From JAVJSD01 sp040219575 (GTDB lineage Bacteria; Planctomycetota; Planctomycetia; Pirellulales; Pirellulaceae), in contig JAVJSD010000002.1 of the NCBI GenBank assembly GCA_040219575.1, forward strand, positions 1 through 43,946: 43,946 nucleotides of DNA, given 5' to 3'. A program made the position numbers and the translations under genes. Within the stretch, counting starts at the first letter, position 1. Each line of letters begins with the position of its first letter. The notes beneath the pieces were generated by a model. That model was not told the origin of the DNA and did not search any database. It saw nothing but the letters and a program-made list of their open reading frames with translations. Shown here piece by piece: positions 32,915 to 42,400 of this stretch.

Positions 32915-34291
32915 TCAACCTGTATCGCGATGGGCGAACGCCTCTTCGGCGCCTTCGACCTCGTCTTGAACTTGTGGGCTGTCGTCGACTTCCTTGGCGA
33001 CTCGGAAGCCCATCATCAGGTTGCCGCCGATCATGCCTTCCCGATGGGCGGATCGGCAAGAATTCGGGTCGCGCATGCTCTAGGAACCGCCGCGCACCAC
33101 GTGATACCGTTCGCCTGAATTGTCACCAACGGCGTCGCCGTAGTAGTCGCTGCACCATTCGAACACGTTGCCGTGCATGTCGTACAGGCCGAAAGCGTTC
33201 GGCTTGTAGCTGCCAACGCTGGTCGTCCCCAGTGGAGTTGCGCTGAGCGCGGCCAGGCCCTCCGTCGATCCTTCCCAGTTGGCGAAGTTGGCGTCTTGTT
33301 TCGTGAGCGTGTTTCCCACGTTGAAGGCGGTCGTCGTTCCCGCCCGGCAGGCGTATTCCCACTCGCTTTCCGTCGGCAATCGATAGGACTGGCCCGTCTG
33401 CTTGCTCAACCACTCGCAGTACGCAGTCGCGTCGTGCCAGCTAACGGCCAGCACCGGGTGATCGTCCCCCTGTCGCAAGTTCTTGAAAGGTCTTCGCCAG
33501 TCATAGTCGTCGCCTTCGCGTTCGTGCTCGGTGCGGTATCCCGTGTCCTCCACGAATCGCCTGAATTGCCCCACGGTCACCTCATATTTGCCGAGATAGA
33601 AATCCTTGCTCAGGGCGACCTCCTTCATGGTTTCGTCGGTGTCGCGGCCCTCCTCCGTCGCCGGCGAACCCATTTGAATAGTTCCCGCCGTAATCCGAAC
33701 CATCTCCGGAAAGGCGACCGTTTGGCCTGCATTGCTGCTGCCGGCGACACTGTCGGAGGCGTCAAGGGCCGCAGCTTGTTGATTCACTCTCACCTTGAAG
33801 TCAGCGATGTTCGGCCAGACGATGAGCGCGATGAGTTGCGATTGCTCCTTCGACTGAAGGGCTGCGCTGAGGAACGTGACGATCTCCGGCGACGCGGCGC
33901 CTTGATTGAACAAATGCACCGCCCATGAAAGCTGGATGTCCGGATGAGGGATCTCGCCAAAGTGTGCTACGGCGTACTGCCGATGTTCCGCTTGCTGGCA
34001 AAGCCCCGCAGTCAGGGCGAGGGCAGGATACAGATCGTCGCCGTGGCAGTCGTCCTTGGTCAGCAACAGCAGCGCCGCCAGGTGCGGCCCGGCCCGCTGA
34101 ATCACTTCCTCCGAGGGCAGTCCCGAGGTCGGCACGCTTCTCAGCATGGCAAGCACGGCCTCCTTGTCGCGGCGGGCTTTCTCGGCAGCGGTTGCGGGCG
34201 TCGTTGTATCCGCTCCTGGTGGCGACTGGTCGCAGCCCATCACCTGGCCAAGCAACAGCAGTGCGATGCCGACAACTCTCCGACGCGTCAT
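32915..34291 (-). pseudogene. Formylglycine-enzyme-like (SUMF1) lipoprotein with an in-frame amber codon
   Basis: ATG 34291 follows AGGA and gives a lipoprotein signal (RRRVVGIALLLLGQVMGC, lipobox VMGC). An unassigned helical part (about 25-200) precedes a SUMF1/FGE-type domain: GTIQMGSPATEEGRDTDETM, VSWHDATAYCEWLSKQTGQS, YRLPTESEWEYACRAGTTT and GLYDMHGNVFEWCSDYYGDA. The frame stops at TAG 33080-33082 right after HVVRGGS, where the family nearly always has Trp or Tyr. Beyond this single codon the frame continues with the C-terminal block SMRDPNSCRSAHREGM and MMGFRVAKE to a TGA at 32915. Product length is 403 residues truncated, 458 if read through. The truncated form lacks the Cys-containing end of the domain. 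Confidence 0.8.
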
Positions 34292-34364
34292 TGTGTATTC
34301 CTGAACTGTGATCGAAACGGAAAACGCCCGTCGCCCTGCCGAAAGGAAACCCCCAGAGCCCCAA

Positions 34365-34940
34365 TCACTTGGCTGGTGCGCGGTAGGGTTTGCCAACGCG
34401 GTATTGGGCGAGGCGCTCCCGGGCCGCGTCCTTGATCAAGAACTCGTCGGGCTGATTGACGAACTCCTCTTGCAGTCGGATCGCTGTCTGGAAGTCGCCG
34501 AGTTCGGTGTAGACGGTCGCCAGCTTCGGCTTGAGCAGGTATGTCACCTCGCCTTCCATCTTGATCGCCTGCTGCATATCGGCGAGCGCCGCCTGGCCGT
34601 TGCGGAGTGAGTCGTCCGGGGCGGTGGCCAGGATGTAGCCCCGATTCGAGTAGGCGGTTGAATTGCTTGTCCCCAGCCGGATGGCTTCGTTGTAGTCGTG
34701 AAGCGCCAGGCGGTACTCGCGGTTGAACTCGTACATCCTGGCGCGCCACTGAATCGCCCCCACGTCATTGGGTTGCAGCTTGACGACGGCGTCGAAATCG
34801 GCCAGGGCGCCCGCATAGTCGCCCTCGCGCATCCTATCAAGTCCCCGCTCCATCAACTGCTCCGGCGACAACTCGCAGCCGCCCAACAGCAGCATGCCGC
34901 CGACCACAAACGCCCAACGTACCGCATCTCGGCTCAGCAT
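34365..34940 (-). CDS. TPR lipoprotein
   Basis: The 191-residue product starts at ATG 34940 behind GGGAG. It has a lipoprotein signal ending LLLGGC (AFVVGGMLLLGGCELS), so it is probably anchored in the membrane from the periplasmic side. Three to four tetratricopeptide repeats follow: ERGLDRMREGDYAGALADFD, WRARMYEFNREYRLALHDYN, SNRGYILATAPDDSLRNGQA and KLATVYTELGDFQTAIRLQE. TPRs mediate protein binding. It lies 73 bp upstream of the SUMF1-like lipoprotein gene on the same strand; the two probably form an operon and may interact. Confidence 0.82.
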   Translation of the reverse strand: MLSRDAVRWAFVVGGMLLLGGCELSPEQLMERGLDRMREGDYAGALADFDAVVKLQPNDVGAIQWRARMYEFNREYRLALHDYNEAIRLGTSNSTAYSNRGYILATAPDDSLRNGQAALADMQQAIKMEGEVTYLLKPKLATVYTELGDFQTAIRLQEEFVNQPDEFLIKDAARERLAQYRVGKPYRAPAK

Positions 34941-35029
34941 CTTGTCCACTCCCAAGGGTCACACCGACGAAAAAACGGGCTGCATTCTGTTATCGCGTAG
35001 CAGAAAGCTCGACGGGCATCTTGTTGTAG

Positions 35030-35115
35030 CTGGCCTGAGCGATCCAGGCGAGGTCGGCGTCGAGTTGGCGGATGACATGGTCGAGCCTGGCCTGGGAATC
35101 GCGCCCTTGTCGAAC
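35030..35115 (-). pseudogene. Fragment related to the giant repeat gene
   Basis: These bases align with about 40058-40145 inside the giant gene (for example GAGGTCGGCGTCG and CTGGCCTGGG are shared), with many scattered differences. The residues read DSQARLDHVIRQLDADLAWI here against AQASLDRVTRQADADLDWIV there. No other part of the giant protein is present. It is a degraded piece of a related gene, probably left by recombination. Confidence 0.7.
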
Positions 35116-35304
35116 GTGCGGCATCGGCCAGATCATCGCGCCGCGTTTGCCTCGCGACTCATGGATACGCGCGCCTTTGTGGTGGCGGCGGCACAAACTG
35201 GCTTACCGGCTTTACAACAATTGTGAAGTCACGGAGGCGCGCATGAACAACGACTCCAACGATACAACCTGCGAGGGTCGCGCACTCCGCCCCATGGCGG
35301 GACC

Positions 35305-35682
35305 TTGGCGCAGCCCGGGACGTTCGACCTGCTGGGCTTCACGCACTTCTGGGCACGCACCCGGAAGGGCGGCTGGGCGGTGAAGCGGAAGACTGCCTTG
35401 TCGCCCTTCACTCGGGCGGTCAGGACGATCACCGAGTGGTGCAAGGCCAACCGCCATCTTCCTCTCGACGAGCAGCACCATACGTTGAGCCAGAAGCTGC
35501 GCGGCCACTACGGCAAATACGGAATCCAGGGAAACCGGAGCACGTTGTGGCGTTTTCACACGGCCGTGCAAGAGGTCTGGCGCAAGTGGCTGATGCGCCG
35601 CAAGCGTGGAGGCCGGCGACCATGGAGTTGGTTTGACCAACTCCAACGCCGGTTCCGCCTGCCGACGGCGACAGGCCGCTGA
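35305..35682 (+). pseudogene. Group II intron reverse transcriptase/maturase, C-terminal remnant
   Basis: The 125-residue frame matches the C-terminal end of group II intron-encoded proteins: GTFDLLGFTHFWARTRKGGW, LSQKLRGHYGKYGIQGN and VWRKWLMRRKRGGRRPWSWF. This covers the end of the reverse transcriptase thumb and the maturase domain. The polymerase palm with its YxDD motif is absent, and upstream sequence has no similarity. It therefore cannot support retrohoming. It is followed at the expected distance by intron domain V- and VI-like hairpins, so this is the 3' end of an intron truncated at its 5' side. Confidence 0.82.
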
Positions 35683-35715
35683 CGCGCCGATTGCGAAGCG
35701 AAGGTGTTACTTGAG

Positions 35716-35780
35716 GAACCGGATGCGATAATGCCGCACGTCCGGATCTGTGGGAGCCCCGGGTGAGCAATCACCCGGGG
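35716..35780 (+). ncRNA. Group II intron domain V/VI remnant
   Basis: Bases 35716-35748 (GAACCGGATGCG ... CGCACGTCCGGATC) form a hairpin of the size and pattern of group II domain V. A perfect 10-bp stem CCCCGGGTGA/TCACCCGGGG with a GCAA tetraloop follows at 35757-35780, in the place of domain VI. The conserved catalytic AGC-type triad near the 5' side appears changed to AAC. The exact intron 3' end cannot be set by eye. Confidence 0.55.
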
Positions 35781-35828
35781 CCACCCGGCCCGTTCTGGCC
35801 CGACGGTTCCTGCCACCTTCTCTGCCTC

Positions 35829-36407
35829 TTAGAAATCCAGCACTGCCCCTAATGATACCCACGACCACTCTGCACCTACAACCTCCGCATAAACGTCATG
35901 GCCAATAAGCACGAATTGTCGAAGCTTGAATCTTGCCCGTATATCATCGTCATCCCAGAAAGGATTCACAATTTCATACATCCTAGGAATAGGACAGCAT
36001 CCAGTTTCGGCCCAAGTATCGAAATATGTCATCTGAAAAGCTTGGAAATCCGACCTCATGAGCGACATAAGCGGAACACCGGACCAGTCGTACGTGCCTT
36101 CGTCAAGTACGCCTCGGCTGGATGTTATCGCAGTAATTGATAATGAGTATACGCGCGCGAATGACACTTCTACCTTCTGAAATCTGTATTCCTCAAATCC
36201 ACTATCCGTGTGCAAAGCCAGTGGGGTATCAACCACGCGCGGATTTGTGGCGGCGGCATGGCGTCCTCGCATATGGGGGCCAAAATCGCCAACAAACGAC
36301 ACTCTTCCACTTCCATCTTCACTTCCAAAGCATTCCATACATGGGACATGGGACTCAATGCCCCATGGCACGGAAACTGGAATCAGCCGCTTCGTCGGGT
36401 TTACCAC
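35829..36407 (-). CDS. Unknown protein in immunity-gene position
   Basis: The 192-residue product starts with GTG 36407 behind GAGGG, 18 bp after the stop codon of the giant gene, on the same strand. It has no signal peptide or membrane helix and looks like a compact acidic cytoplasmic protein (FWDDDDIRARFKLRQFVLIG, then VVGAEWSWVSLGAVLDF). Five Cys and many aromatic residues are present. I recognise no family. Base composition is visibly more AT-rich than most of the window, like the end of the giant gene beside it. Its position directly after a toxin-like C-terminus suggests the cognate immunity protein. This is an inference only. Confidence 0.55.
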   Translation of the reverse strand: MVNPTKRLIPVSVPWGIESHVPCMECFGSEDGSGRVSFVGDFGPHMRGRHAAATNPRVVDTPLALHTDSGFEEYRFQKVEVSFARVYSLSITAITSSRGVLDEGTYDWSGVPLMSLMRSDFQAFQMTYFDTWAETGCCPIPRMYEIVNPFWDDDDIRARFKLRQFVLIGHDVYAEVVGAEWSWVSLGAVLDF

Positions 36408-36425
36408 ACAATGACCCTCATTCTA

Positions 36426-39400
36426 CTAGGGAAAGTAGAAGAATACGGAATACACATGCTGGGTTCCAGCCTCATCGAGCGTTACGGGAAGTCTATTTGA
36501 AATCACTGACGCCCCGTGCCCTGGTAGCGGATCTTCAATGAGTCGCAGCAGTTCGTCCGGTGTTAGCTCGTCGAACGGGACAAGCAAGACGTTGCTCGGA
36601 CGGCGGCCTGCCATCTGAAGTGTAGCCCAACTGCGATTACTTAGCGCCACTAGTCGTCCATCAGGATGTCGTGTTATTTGAACTATGAGATCGTCTGCTA
36701 ATACCTTTCCAGATGCAAGGTCTGCGGCCACCGCGTCCAATGATCTGCCTGCAATTTGCGGTGGTGCTCCAGAATAAAGGCGAAAGCGAGGTGCGACGCG
36801 ACGCTGCCCGAAGAATACTGGTTCGGTTGGGGTGGTTATAAGCTGCCCGCGAAAATCATCCGGCCCAATGCTATTGTGCCAGACGTCGGGAGTAAAACCG
36901 ATCGTGGAATCGGTTTGTGTGCGGATCCGCGCGACGTCGTCGGCCCATTCCGAGTAGCGATACGGTCGACCACCAACGGCCACGACACGTGAGGACGGCC
37001 TCGATGGCACGAAGTCAGCTGAGGATAGCCTATTGATTGCACCTGGTTGGAGGAATATGCCGATGCCGGCGTCGCCGAGTTCGCCGAGTTGGGCTGCGGT
37101 GGCCTCGTCGGTTCCAACGAAGACTAGCGTTCCGGATATCCCTTGCGACGTCGCGGTCCGGTGGCGCTGGCCGGAGAACCACATGTACCAGCCTGTTTTG
37201 AGCTCGTCAACGCCATGGGCGTAAACGAGCATCGCTACCGGGCCGGCTTCTGGCGAAAGTGCGGCGCCTGCCGCCTCCGTCGTGCCGCCGGCCATTCGCA
37301 TGATGCCTTCCAGTCGTATCCAGTCTTCAGCGGTGAATTTGTTGAAGTACTGTTCGCTCGCTACGGCGCCCTGTTCGAGAAGCTGTGGATTTGTGGCCAG
37401 GAGCGTTGCCGCAGCCACCAAGTAGGGAGCAGATGATTCCGCCGCGACCGCCACACTCCCTGTGAGTAGCGATCCTTCGGCCGCAAGGAATGTTCCGAGA
37501 CTGGCTGCACCAGCGGAGATTGCAGGTCCTGAGACAACTACCGCGGGAGTAGCGATGACCATTCCAGCAAGGACAGCTCCGGTGGCTCCCGTCATGCGCC
37601 ACTCCACGAACCATTGCAAGTGACCCGCACCGCCCAGTACTCGGTGTGAGTTGGTAGGCCCGACTAGAAGTCCGGTGTTGGAGGCTACACCATGGCATAC
37701 CTGGGTTGGAATACCAGCTTTGAGAGCGTCCATTACGTGCTCTTGAGAATGACCGCAAGACGCGCCCAAGTCTTGGTTGATGCGTGACTTTCGTTGATAA
37801 TACTCGGCGGCACGATCCTCAAAGAACGCGTCATTGAGATGATACACCGTGCCCAGGGGATCTTGGATCTGTGTTACCGGGGGTGACTTGGCGATTCGCT
37901 TAGCCACTTGGAAGGCGGGATCTTGCAGTAAATGCCGAATGACGGCGTTTTGTGATGCGCGCTGATGCTCCTTGACAACTTCGGCGTAGAGCTTTTCAGC
38001 CAGCCCCTTGACGATCTCTATCCTGGTCTCAATGGATTTCGACTGTTCGGGGGTAATAGGTCCGGCGCGTCCTCCTAGGAATTCGCGTGTGAACTCCCGT
38101 CGTGCATAATCCAGAACCGCCTGAACATATTCCTCCTTCGAGATTAGCGGAGGAGGTTCTGGAAGCGGTCTGGAAGGAACAATCGAATTCTGCCCTATCG
38201 CGCCCACAGTTCCATTCCTTTGTGCCAGTGCCTCGCTATTCTGCGATGCGCTGCGTTGCGCGTTCAGGATCGAGGCGGCCGTTGCGGCGGACGGATGGGA
38301 AGGGTCGAGGACGTCGCCGTCGGCCGCGAGCATGTATTCGATGGGCACCAATCCCAATTGGAAATCGTCGATGTTGGCGGCGTGGCCGTTGTGGACGATC
38401 ACGTTCGGATCGTCTTTGTAGTGGGCGAATTCGTCGCTGTCGCCTTCGGCGAAGAGGCCTGCAAAGGCCTGTTCGAAGGCTTCCGAGAGGCTTCCGGCAG
38501 TGCTCCAGAGGGACTCGCCGAATTCAGCGAGGGCTTGTTCTTGAACCTGCTCGTCGGTGGTCTCGACTTGGGTCAGGCCCTCTACCTGGCGTTCAATCCC
38601 GTCGAGGATGTGGTTGCCGTCGAGGGCGCTGCCTTCGTGTTGGTCGAGGTCTTCGACGGGCATCGGCGCGCCGAGGGCCCAGCCGGTTCCTTCGAGGTCG
38701 GCGGAGAAGGTGCGGAAGTATTCGTCGACCGGTAGGGCCTCGACCGTGTAGTCGCCGACCAACTCGGGAGGCGTGGGAACCTTCGGCGGGACCGGGAAGT
38801 GGGCGGCGGCCGCGGCGAGGGCGCTGACTACGCCGGTGAAGGCGTCGCGAAGATCGCCCAGGTATTCGGTCAGGGCCTGCTGGTAGGTGCTGCCGGCGGC
38901 CGTGGTGCTGGTCTGGTGGGTAGCCTCGTGCTGCGACATCGCCACGGCGTGGGTTTCATCGGCCGTAGCGACGGCGACGGTGTGTGCCTCTTTCGCCTCG
39001 GCCTGGTCTTCGGCGACTTCGCTCTGGGCGCCGAGGACCGAGGCGGCGAAGTTCACCCAGGGGGTGGCCACGCTGACGGCCAGGTCGGAGACGGCCGTGG
39101 CCAGCGCGCCGCTGCTGGCGGCGACGTAGGAGGTGTTCGACTGGGAGGTGGTCGTTTCGTGGGCCGTCTCGGCGGCCGAGACGGCGCTGGTGTAGAGCGT
39201 GTTGGCCGCGTTCATGGCGGCGGTGAAGGCGACCTGCGCGCCGGTGACGAGGTTGGTGTAGGCGTCCTCGACCACGTTCAGGGCCGTGCGCCGGGCGCCG
39301 CCCGCGTTGGCCTGGCCGATGGCGTAGGTGATGTAGGCGGCCGTGGTGGTCGCGTCGCGCTCGTCGGCGGCCGTCTCCAGGGCGGCGTCGTATTCCGACT

Positions 39401-42400
39401 GGCCGTAGGGAACGCCCGCCACTTCGCCGAAGACTTTGTCGCGGGCGGCCGTGGCCTCGTCGACCTTGAAGTTGCGGTCGGCCAGGGCGACGTCAACGAT
39501 GTAGGTCTCGGTGGGGTCGGCCAGGTCGTCGATGTATTCGGCATGGGCTGCGGCCACGCCGGCGCGGAGGTCGCGCTGGGCCGTTGTGCGGGAGTTGCTC
39601 GCACTGGACTGGGCGGTGATCGTGCTGCCGGAACGGGTGTCGGCGGCGAGATTCGTCGCGTTTTGGCGGATCGTGCCGGCGGCGGCCTCGTTGGCGGCCT
39701 GGGCCTGGAAGTCCGACTCATTGCCCTCCCACCAGGATTTGACCGTGATCGAGATGTTCTTGAGGGAGAGCGACCAGGGAGAGCCCTGGGAGGTATTGAT
39801 CACCGTGGTGGCGGCCTCGTCGGCGGCGTACTGGTCGCCCAGCACCGCGGCGGAGAGGCCGGCGTAGGTGATGTGCAGGGCCGACGAGGCGGCGTCGACC
39901 AGCGAGGCGAAGGCGCTGTGGGCGCCGTCGTAGGCGGCCTGCAGCGTGGCCGACTTGGCGGTCACGCCGTCGGCGAAGGTCTTGTCGTAGTCGGCCAGGT
40001 CGGCCTCCAACTGGGCGACCGCGCCGGCGTGGCCTTTGACCAGCGTTTTGTTGGCGCCGACCTGGGCGACGATCCAGTCGAGGTCGGCGTCGGCCTGGCG
40101 GGTGACCCGGTCGAGGCTGGCCTGGGCGTGGGCCTTGTCGCGGTCGAGCTCGTGCGTGCTGCCGGGCACGGCCTCTGCCTCGGCGACCTGGTAGTTGCGC
40201 TCGGCCAGGGCCATCGCCATGGCGTAGGCCTTGGCGTCTTCGGCGTATTTGACGCTGCGGTTCTTGTCGGCCAGCGTGCCGTCTTCCGCCCGAGTGTTGT
40301 CGCGAGCGACGGCGCCTTCCTCGAACGTACGGCGACGGGCGACGCTATTGGTCACCCGGGCGGCGGCCAGCGTCTCGACGCCGTTGGTGTAGGCGACCTC
40401 GGCGTCGGCGGTGGTTTGGGTGCGGCCGGCGCTGGCGTCCTGCTGCGACGCGGAGAAGTTCGCGTCGGCGCTGGCATAGGAGGCGGCATTGCCGGAGAAG
40501 TTGGCGGCCACCGTGCTGATCCAGGTGGAGGCGGCGGAGGCCTGGGCGGCGAGGAACTGGGCCTCGTCGGTGAGTTCGGCGGCGGCCCAGGTGGAGATCG
40601 TGCTGGCGGCCGCGCTGGCGAGGCCGGTGAAGTAGCCGACCTGCGCCCCGGCGATGTCCTCGGCGTAATCGGCGAGGGGCTGGACGATATCGTGCTGGAA
40701 CTGCGCGGCGAGATTCGCCAGGCCGGTCGAGAGCGTTTTCTGGGCGGCGGCCAGCGCGGCGGTGAACGACGAATCGGCGGCGGTGGAGTCGTGGGCGTAG
40801 GTGTTGGTGACCCCTGTGACGGCCGTGGCGTAGCCGGCCTCGGCGGTGTTGACGGCGGTGGTGTAGCCGATGCGGGCGTCGCCCATATCGGTCGCCCAGG
40901 TGATGATGGCGTCGCCCAAGTCTTCGGCGCGGAAGTAGAGTTCGTTTCCGACAGTGCCGACGAAGATAATCTTCGCGTCGTAGTTCTTGTCGCCGCGTAA
41001 CTCGTCGGCGGCGGCGTAGGCGGCGTCGCGGACGGCGTCGCGATCCGGGGCCTGCGAGGCGTAGTAGGTTGTCAGCGCCGTGAGCCTGTCGGTCACCCAG
41101 ACGGAACTGGCCAGCGCTTCGGCGTCGGAGCGGGTCTCGCGGGCGAGGGCGTGACCGTTCTGGTAGGCGACCTCGGCCTGCAGTTCGTCTTCAGCCCGAT
41201 TGGCGGCGACGGTCTGGAAGGCGGCGATCTGGTCGGCCAGGGCGTCGTACTCGGCGACGTTGCGGACCTTGGCGGCGGCGGCCTGTCCCACGGCGAGGCT
41301 GCGCTGGGCGTCGACCTGGGCCTGGACGAGGCCGGCGTCGGCGTCGTCCATCGTGTCGCGGAAGGTGGCGTGTTTGGAGGCGACGGCGGCGTCGTGGCCC
41401 GACGTAATCGACGTCATCGTGGTGTTCTGCGTCTGCTCCGCCGTGGCGGCGGCGGCGTTGTACTCGACCCAGTCGAAGCCGGTGGCCGTGGCGGCGGCGT
41501 CGAGGTCGCCGCCGTGATCGGCGAGCATGTCCGACTGGTAGGCGTCGAGCGCCGTATTCACGTCGATGGTGTGGCCGTTCTGGGCGCCTTCGAGGTCCTC
41601 GTCGAGGGCCCGGTCGGCGGCCGCCACACTGACGATCAATCCGGCCGTACCGCCCGCGCCCGTGCCGTAGCGGGCTTCGGCGTAAGCGACGGTGAGCTTG
41701 CGAACCTCTTCCTCAATCGTGCTGTTGAGTTGTTTGGAGGCGGCATTGCGGTCGTCGGCTAGGTCGATGGTTTCGGTGCGGACGACGGCGGCGAGCGCCT
41801 CGCGCTGAATGCCGACGTCGCTGGTGAGCTCGACCATTTCGTCGGCGCGGTCGTACATCCACTGCAGGCGAATGGGCCGCAGGTTGGTGGCGTAGAGGAT
41901 CTCGGCGGCTTCGATGGCGTCCTGGCGGGCCTCGTCGGCGTCGGCGACGAGATCGAACTTTTCGGCTTCGGTGATCAGTTCTTCGCTGTAATCGAGTTCG
42001 GCCTGGGACTCGGCGGCCTGGTAGTCCCATTCCGCCTGGCGGACGTTGTCGGTCCACGTTTCCTGCTCGAAGGCGATGGCGTCGCGATAGCCTTTGTTGA
42101 GGCCGACGACCGCCTTGTCGTGCTCGGCCGTTTCCTGGGCCACCTGCGTGGCGTGGTCGACGCGGGCCTGACCGACCGTGGTGGCGTAGTCGTTGAGGGC
42201 CGTGGCCATGGCGACGGCCTGCGTCTTGTAGGCGGCGGCGTCGGCTTGGTTGTAGGTCTTGTCGGCCGTGGTCACCAAGCCGGTGTAGGTGATGTTGGCG
42301 TCGCCCAGGCTGGTGGCGTAGGTGATGAAGGCGTCGCCCGTGAGGCCGACGCGCTCGGCTTCGGCCTCGGCCAGCGCCGAGAGGTACGCGCTCCAAGGAG

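Noticed and set aside
38799..41000. A 733-residue plus-strand open frame rich in Gly, Val and Arg
   Set aside because: It is the antisense shadow of the giant gene. GC-rich Ala/Asp/Thr codon runs on the other strand keep this frame free of stops; composition is unnatural and no ribosome-binding site or family match is seen.
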